64,000 bases of DNA, from positions 86,601 to 150,600 of the forward strand of contig NZ_JABWRP020000016.1 of assembly GCF_014269035.2 (NCBI RefSeq), in the 5' to 3' direction. Numbering within the stretch: position 1 is the first letter of the stretch; each line of letters opens with the position of its first letter. Below the pieces are notes generated by a model, which saw only the letters and a program-made list of their open reading frames with translations, made no database searches and had not been told where the DNA came from. Of this stretch, positions 59,801 through 64,000 are shown piece after piece. The DNA is from Pseudomonas vlassakiae. GTDB taxonomy: Bacteria; Pseudomonadota; Gammaproteobacteria; Pseudomonadales; Pseudomonadaceae. The position numbers and the translations under genes are program-made.

Positions 59801-60465
59801 AGCGCGGCATCGATCAGCGCTTGCGGTTCCGCTTCGTCCTGCTGTGCACGCACACGGCCGAACAGCGGCCGGATGCGCGGCAGCAGGGCATCGGGACTGC
59901 CCCATTGGCTGCGCACCCAGTTCAGCGCTTCGCCGTGCATGCCATAACAGAAGCGCCGCCAGTAGTCGCGCATGACTTGGCCAAGCAGGTCGCTGTGGTC
60001 GGTTTCCAGGCTTTGGGTGAACAGGCTGCCGCTGTCGAAGGCATGCTCGCGGAGCATGCGCTGGCACCAGCCGTGGATAGTCGACACGGCTGCTTCATCC
60101 ATCCACTGCACCGCGACTTCCAGCCGGTTGGCGCAGCGGGGCCAGTGTGCTTCGGCGTAGTCGTCGCGCAGCTGCAGCAGCAGCGGGTCGCCGCCTTCCA
60201 GTTCGCCGCGGAAGAAGCGCGCAGCCTCGGCCAGACGAGCGCGGATACGCTCGCGCAGCTCCTTGGTGGCGGCATCGGTGAAGGTCACCACGAGAATCTG
60301 CGGCGGTAGCAGTTCGCGGCCAAAGCCTTGCTCGCCGCCGTGGCCGAGGATCAGGCGCAGGTACAGTGCAGAAATGGTGAAGGTCTTGCCCGTACCGGCG
60401 CTGGCTTCGATCAGCTGGCTACCTTGCAGGGGAAAACTCAATGCCAGGGGACGGGCCTGGGTCAT
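56797..60465 (-). CDS. recB: RecBCD subunit RecB (3'-5' helicase and nuclease)
   Basis: A 1222-residue UvrD-like helicase with a C-terminal nuclease. Helicase motif I is 'IEASAGTGKTFTISALYLR', motif II 'ALIDEFQDTDPVQYGIFE', and a UvrD-like C-terminal motif is 'VVTIHKSKGLEYPLVYLP'. The nuclease site is 'FIDLAYELDGRYYVADYKSN' with Asp and Asp-Tyr-Lys. RecB unwinds, cuts at Chi and loads RecA. ATGA overlaps join it to recC upstream and recD downstream. Confidence 0.96.
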   Translation of the reverse strand: MTQARPLALSFPLQGSQLIEASAGTGKTFTISALYLRLILGHGGEQGFGRELLPPQILVVTFTDAATKELRERIRARLAEAARFFRGELEGGDPLLLQLRDDYAEAHWPRCANRLEVAVQWMDEAAVSTIHGWCQRMLREHAFDSGSLFTQSLETDHSDLLGQVMRDYWRRFCYGMHGEALNWVRSQWGSPDALLPRIRPLFGRVRAQQDEAEPQALIDAALQQRVEQLRQLKAPWAQWADELQQICHAAVAAKQADGRKLQARYFEPWFEKLRKWASDEQTVELDLGTGFTRLTPAGMAEAWKTDPPDHPALHAMQNLQQQLQDLTSPDARLLEHAAAWVAARFEVEKRRRAEMGFDDMLLRLQQALRTESGERLAALIREQFPVALIDEFQDTDPVQYGIFESIYRISENNPDTGLFMIGDPKQAIYAFRGADIYTYLSARRATAGRLHSLDTNYRSSQAMVAAVNRVFMQAEGREQGKGAFLFREADDNPLPFVEVRAKGRSERLLIDGKACAALHCWQLESEEPLSSTLYRQQLAASCASHIVCVLNGGQRGVTGFSDDQGELRPCQPSDIAILVRDGHEAQLVRNELAARDVRSVYLSDKDSVFAAQEAHDLLAWLKACAEPDSERLLKAALASMTLELSLAELDQLNQDERVWEGWVMRFRRYREIWQRQGVLPMLRHLLHDFELPRTLIGRTEGERVLTNLLHLAELLQQAATELDGEQALIRHLAEHLANSGQAGEEQILRLESDEQLVKVVTIHKSKGLEYPLVYLPFICTSKPVDGSRLPLAWHDSLGNAQLTLTPDAAQVALADEERLAEDLRLLYVALTRAQHACWLGVADLKRGSQKRSQLHRSALGYLLGGGLPLPSSEHLKEWLQSLLAGCEHIACPALPQASDERYRASQAEHELIPARKPRRAAAEHWWIASYSALRVGEQTLGADSSQAQQLLDDEVADTQPIREVPGDGGDIHRFPRGPNPGTFLHGLLEWAGREGFAEVAGNPKLIERTVGQRCNRRGWTGWIPTLSQWLQRLLNEPLPAGPSQLTLAQLQHYQIEMEFWFASHNVDAEQLDRLVARHTYPGTARPAAQPTLLNGMFKGFIDLAYELDGRYYVADYKSNWLGPDTQAYDTQAMEKAILGHRYDLQYVLYLLALHRQLRARLPDYDYDRHVGGALFIFLRGASCSGHGVYFARPPRELIEALDALFRGAHQPEQQDLFAGALT

Positions 60466-63400
60466 GCTTGACTCTCCGGATTGCCTTGGGCCTGCCAGTC
60501 GGCGCTGAACAGGGGGCGGTACAAGGCTTCACACCAGCCTTCGAAAGTTTCGTCGGCGCTGAGCGCGGCGAAATCGCGGAACTGCCGCGCCAGGGCAACA
60601 CTTTCGCTGCGCTCGCCAAAACTGGTGCGGCCATCCCCTTCGTAGGCTCGGATGGCGGCAGCCATGGCCTTGTCAGGATCGTCCTGGGCCAGCCAGGCGA
60701 AAGCGGTCTTGGCGGCCACAGGCAACGGCGCATTCATCGCAGCCTGGCGCGCGAGTAGCAGGTGACCCAGCTGTTCGGCAGCCTGGGCCTGCGGCAAGGG
60801 GCCGAGCAGCAGTGTGATGTCGCTGGCCAGCAGCGCGCTGTGCAGGGGGTAACCCGCAGCGCAAGCTGCCAGGTGCATCACCCAGCTGGCAATCAGGCGG
60901 TGCCACTTGAAGGTGTTGCGCCCGGCGCTGATGGTGTTGGGCACCGTGGTGATGCTCAACAGGCTTTGATCTTCGGCTTTGTAGACCCGGCCCAGCCACC
61001 CCTCAAGACGATGGTTTGCATGTTCGAAGTGGATCGGCAGCGCACCGTCGACCACCGTTGGCCAGCGCTGCAACAGTTGGCGATGACGTTGCAGCAGATC
61101 GGGCAACGGCTGGATCAGTTCGGCCTGCAGCAGTTCACCAAACCCCGCCAAAGGCAGCATGCCGCAGGCTTGCAGCCGCCGGGCCTGAGCCTGTAATGCG
61201 TGCTCGGCGTTATCCGGATCGCTCAGGGCGGCGCCCAGCAGGCTCTCGCTGGCGCTGTAGCGTTGCAATGCGTCCAGAACAAATGGCTCTTCATCTGGCG
61301 TGGGCGCTTCCAAGGCTTCGAAGAACACTTTCAGCCGCTGGCTGAAGAAATGCCTTACTGGGTGACGCAAGAAGTCCTGCAACTGAGTTAGCGTCAGCGC
61401 TTCATCGCTGACGTAAGGAGGCAGGTCGAGGTCTGGCTGCTCGTGGTCAGTGGTATGCTGGTGCAGCACTTGCCACTCGTGGGCATAGCTGAACAGCGCA
61501 CTGCCCTTCTGGAAATAGCGCGCACTGAAAGGCTGCAGCGGGTGCTCCTGAGTCAATGCGTGGAGCAGGTGCTCACCGTCAGCATCACCCTTGAGGCGCC
61601 AACCGGCAGCCAGGTGATCGCGTAGCTGGCCGATCAACACCGAGGCGGGCCGCTCGCTGTTATCACGGATGCTACGACCCACCCAGCTGATATAGAGCTG
61701 GTCACGTGCCGACAGCAGCGCTTCAAGCAGCAGATAGCGGTCGTCCTCGCGACGCGAACGATCACCGGGCCGGTAGTCGCTGGCCATCAGGTCGAAGTCC
61801 AGCGGCGGCTGGGCGCGGGGGTAGTCGCCATCGTTCATACCCAGCAAACAGACGACGCGGAACGGAATGGCCCGCATCGGCATCAAGGTGCAGAAGTTCA
61901 CCGAACCGGCGAGAAAACGCTGGGACAGCTTGCCTTCGTCGAGGCCCGACAACCAGGCCTCGCGGATCACCGTGAGTGGCAGCTGGTCTTGCAGGCCTAC
62001 GGTTTCGCAGACTTCCAGCCAGCCATCGCGCAATTCCTGCAGTTGCATCAACAGGTATTCGTCGTGCTCCTCTTCGGCAAGGAAGAACACTTGCAGCAAC
62101 GCGTTGAGGCGATCCCCCCATTCACTGGCAGTGGCAGGTTGAGACAAGGCCTGGTTGGCCACATCGAGGGCATCGAGCAATGCGACCAGCGGGCCGATCA
62201 AGGCGGCATCCAGGCCGCCGATTTCATCGTAGGGTTCGATGCCGTCGCAACCCTCTCCCATGCCAACCGCGTAGCCCAGCAGCATGCGCCGCAGGCCGAA
62301 GCGCCAACTGTTCTGCTCAAGGCCCTGGGGCAACCCGAGGGTGGCGCGCTGGTCGGCGTTCAACCCCCAGCGAATACCCGCGCCTTCGATCCAGCGGTGC
62401 AGGGTGGGCAGGTCGCTTTCGCGGATGCCGAAACGCGCGCGGACCGCCGGAACGTCGAGCAGGTCGAGCACCTCGCTGACGGTGAAGCGGCTGTCCGGGA
62501 GTTTGAGCAGGTGCTCAAGCGCAATCAGCAACGGATCACGGCCACGCTGGCCTTGGTCGGTCAGGGTAAACGGGATGTAGCGCGGGTCGTTGCGCTGCAA
62601 TTGCCCGAACACCGCGCGGATATGCGGCGCGTAAGTGTCGATTGCCGGGAGCATGACGATGACATCACGCGGGCGTAGCGTCGGATCGGCGCTGAAGCGG
62701 GCCAGTAGCTGATCGTGGAGGATTTCCACCTCACGCTGCGGGCTGTGTGCCACATGGAAACGCACCGAACGGTCCTTGGCCAGGTTGACCTCGGGCCACA
62801 GCTCGCGGCTTTCAGCCAGTGGGCGCAGTTCAAGAATGTCGTCCTGAAGCTGGTTCAGCAGCGTGGTGGGCTGGCCTTCGCTGAACAGGTCGATACGGCC
62901 ATCGCTGAATACGCCCTGGTAACTGCCCGGGTCGTCGTAGCTGTCCAGCAGGTTGATGTAATCACGGCCTTGCTTGCCCCAGGCTGCGAGCAATGGGTGG
63001 GCATGCTGATGCAGCGACTCGTCATCCAGCTGCACGGGCATGCCTGGCTTGCGCTGTTGACGCTTGTACTGGTGACGCAGCAGGTCCTTGTCGGCAACGA
63101 TGTCTGCCCAGTGGTGACGGCAAGGGTTGTGAACACAGAGCAATACCTGGCTGAAACGGGACAAACCGGCAAGCGCTTCCAATGCCTGGGCAGGCAAAGA
63201 AGAAATACCGAACACGATCACCCGCGAAGGAAGCCCGTGAGGTGCGCTTTGCAGGCTGTTGATGCGTTCGATGAAGCGCTGGTGTACCCCTGCCCGGCTC
63301 TGCGCCATGCCCTGTTCGCCAACATCTTCAAGCAATGCCCGCCACAGTTCGGCCTGCCAGCGGTTGCCTGGGGCGAGGGGCTTGCGCTCTCCACGGGCGG

Positions 63401-63926
63401 TATTGAGGATGTGCTCGCCGGCTGCCCAGTCCTTGAGCCAGTCGGCACGATAGACCTGGTATTGGTCGAACAGGTCTGCCAGGCGCTCGGCCAGCTGATA
63501 GCGCTTGCGCAGGTCATTGTCATCGGTGAGAAAGCGACGTAGCGGTTCGAAATGCGGGCGCTCGATCAGCGCAGGCAACAGGCGCATCAGGCGCCAGGTC
63601 AGCGGTGCTTTGTCGAGCAGCGAAACTTCTGGGATCTCGTCGCGCCCGAGCACTTTGCGGTACAACTGCCACATGAAGCTACCGGGCAGTTGCACATCGA
63701 TGGCGGCAGCAATCCCGCAACCCCCCATGTCATCGTCTTGTGGGTCCTCGGCAAGGGCGAGCTTGAGCCATTGGGCGATGCCATTGCTTTGTACCAGGGC
63801 GATTTCGTTTTCCAGCGGTGCCAGCGGATAGCGGCGCATCCAACTCACGACCAGGCTGCGCAGGTCGTCCAGGCGGTTGCCGTGGACGATCATGAAACCA
63901 GGTTGCAGTGAGGTAGTGCTGGGCAT
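60462..63926 (-). CDS. recC: RecBCD subunit RecC (Chi recognition)
   Basis: A 1154-residue RecC: 'FMIVHGNRLDDLRSLVVSWM' at the N-terminus, 'NEIALVQSNGIAQWLKLALA' next, and family motifs 'VCLLGMNDGDYPR' and 'LLLEALLSARDQLYISWVG' in the second half. RecC is an inactivated helicase-like scaffold that splits the DNA strands and reads Chi. First gene of recC-recB-recD; its stop overlaps the recB start by four bases. The 74 bases upstream to the window edge hold GGGAG before the ATG but no further gene. Confidence 0.95.
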   Translation of the reverse strand: MPSTTSLQPGFMIVHGNRLDDLRSLVVSWMRRYPLAPLENEIALVQSNGIAQWLKLALAEDPQDDDMGGCGIAAAIDVQLPGSFMWQLYRKVLGRDEIPEVSLLDKAPLTWRLMRLLPALIERPHFEPLRRFLTDDNDLRKRYQLAERLADLFDQYQVYRADWLKDWAAGEHILNTARGERKPLAPGNRWQAELWRALLEDVGEQGMAQSRAGVHQRFIERINSLQSAPHGLPSRVIVFGISSLPAQALEALAGLSRFSQVLLCVHNPCRHHWADIVADKDLLRHQYKRQQRKPGMPVQLDDESLHQHAHPLLAAWGKQGRDYINLLDSYDDPGSYQGVFSDGRIDLFSEGQPTTLLNQLQDDILELRPLAESRELWPEVNLAKDRSVRFHVAHSPQREVEILHDQLLARFSADPTLRPRDVIVMLPAIDTYAPHIRAVFGQLQRNDPRYIPFTLTDQGQRGRDPLLIALEHLLKLPDSRFTVSEVLDLLDVPAVRARFGIRESDLPTLHRWIEGAGIRWGLNADQRATLGLPQGLEQNSWRFGLRRMLLGYAVGMGEGCDGIEPYDEIGGLDAALIGPLVALLDALDVANQALSQPATASEWGDRLNALLQVFFLAEEEHDEYLLMQLQELRDGWLEVCETVGLQDQLPLTVIREAWLSGLDEGKLSQRFLAGSVNFCTLMPMRAIPFRVVCLLGMNDGDYPRAQPPLDFDLMASDYRPGDRSRREDDRYLLLEALLSARDQLYISWVGRSIRDNSERPASVLIGQLRDHLAAGWRLKGDADGEHLLHALTQEHPLQPFSARYFQKGSALFSYAHEWQVLHQHTTDHEQPDLDLPPYVSDEALTLTQLQDFLRHPVRHFFSQRLKVFFEALEAPTPDEEPFVLDALQRYSASESLLGAALSDPDNAEHALQAQARRLQACGMLPLAGFGELLQAELIQPLPDLLQRHRQLLQRWPTVVDGALPIHFEHANHRLEGWLGRVYKAEDQSLLSITTVPNTISAGRNTFKWHRLIASWVMHLAACAAGYPLHSALLASDITLLLGPLPQAQAAEQLGHLLLARQAAMNAPLPVAAKTAFAWLAQDDPDKAMAAAIRAYEGDGRTSFGERSESVALARQFRDFAALSADETFEGWCEALYRPLFSADWQAQGNPESQA

Positions 63927-64000
63927 GGAAAAGTCCCTGGGAGAATAAGGGGGAACGATATCACGGCTGGCTGCCGATGCTGGGCCAGGTAAAAGCCAGA

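Overview
The window looks like chromosomal DNA of a fluorescent pseudomonad of the Pseudomonas putida group. I base this on high-GC coding, REP palindromes with the 'GTGGGAGCGG...CGCGAAAGGGC' core, and gene content and order that, from memory, match the P. putida KT2440 segment from the short LOV photosensor to recBCD. Examples are the 142-residue LOV protein, ppoR, cioAB, pcaHG, mcpS, mmsAB, yfiRNB and recCBD. No rRNA, tRNA, transposase or CRISPR array was seen.

Layout. 0-3 kb: the N-terminal part of an alpha/beta hydrolase, a cidA-cidB (lrgAB-type) pair with a divergent LysR regulator, and mioC. 3.1-7.3 kb: a possible light-response block with a short LOV photosensor, a PilZ-like protein, a MerR/LitR-type regulator with a degraded cobalamin site, a monooxygenase-like membrane protein, and folM-DUF1244-HopJ. 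7.3-16.4 kb: a hydrolase, fabV (TTG start), a thiolase, metE divergent from a MetF/MetV-like fusion, and the btsT/cstA-ybdD-yjiA operon read right to left. 18.7-26.8 kb: a single-domain AA10 polysaccharide monooxygenase of lower GC, a PilZ protein, a purine permease, radA, mscL, fpr, the LuxR solo ppoR and rlmG.

26.8-36 kb: cyanide-insensitive oxidase cioA-cioB plus a 51-residue third subunit gene, with an ANR-type box upstream; an MFS exporter; a purine permease overlapping trmA; protocatechuate 3,4-dioxygenase pcaHG with a PcaQ-like operator; and ypfJ. 36-43.8 kb: the chemoreceptor mcpS, ggt, a LysR gene, mdaB divergent from ygiN, and a TSUP permease divergent from a LysR gene. 43.9-46.4 kb: hicAB, dmeR/dmeF metal efflux and a cupin.

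46.7-48.6 kb is the clearest accessory insertion: an orphan hcp gene, a putative glycine-zipper (pore-forming type) effector and an AT-rich gene for a small membrane protein that is probably its immunity protein. The three are translationally packed and no other type VI secretion genes are nearby. 48.7-52.2 kb: mmsA-mmsB with a divergent LysR gene. 52.3-54.7 kb: the yfiR-yfiN-yfiB c-di-GMP module. 54.7-63.9 kb: recC-recB-recD, joined by ATGA overlaps.

The main candidates for new biology are the hcp-effector-immunity cassette, the LOV/LitR pair in which the LitR protein seems to have lost its own cobalamin light sensor, and an AA10 protein whose copper-brace histidine is not next to the predicted signal-peptide cleavage site. 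All functional statements rest on motif and family recognition by eye; no database search was run.
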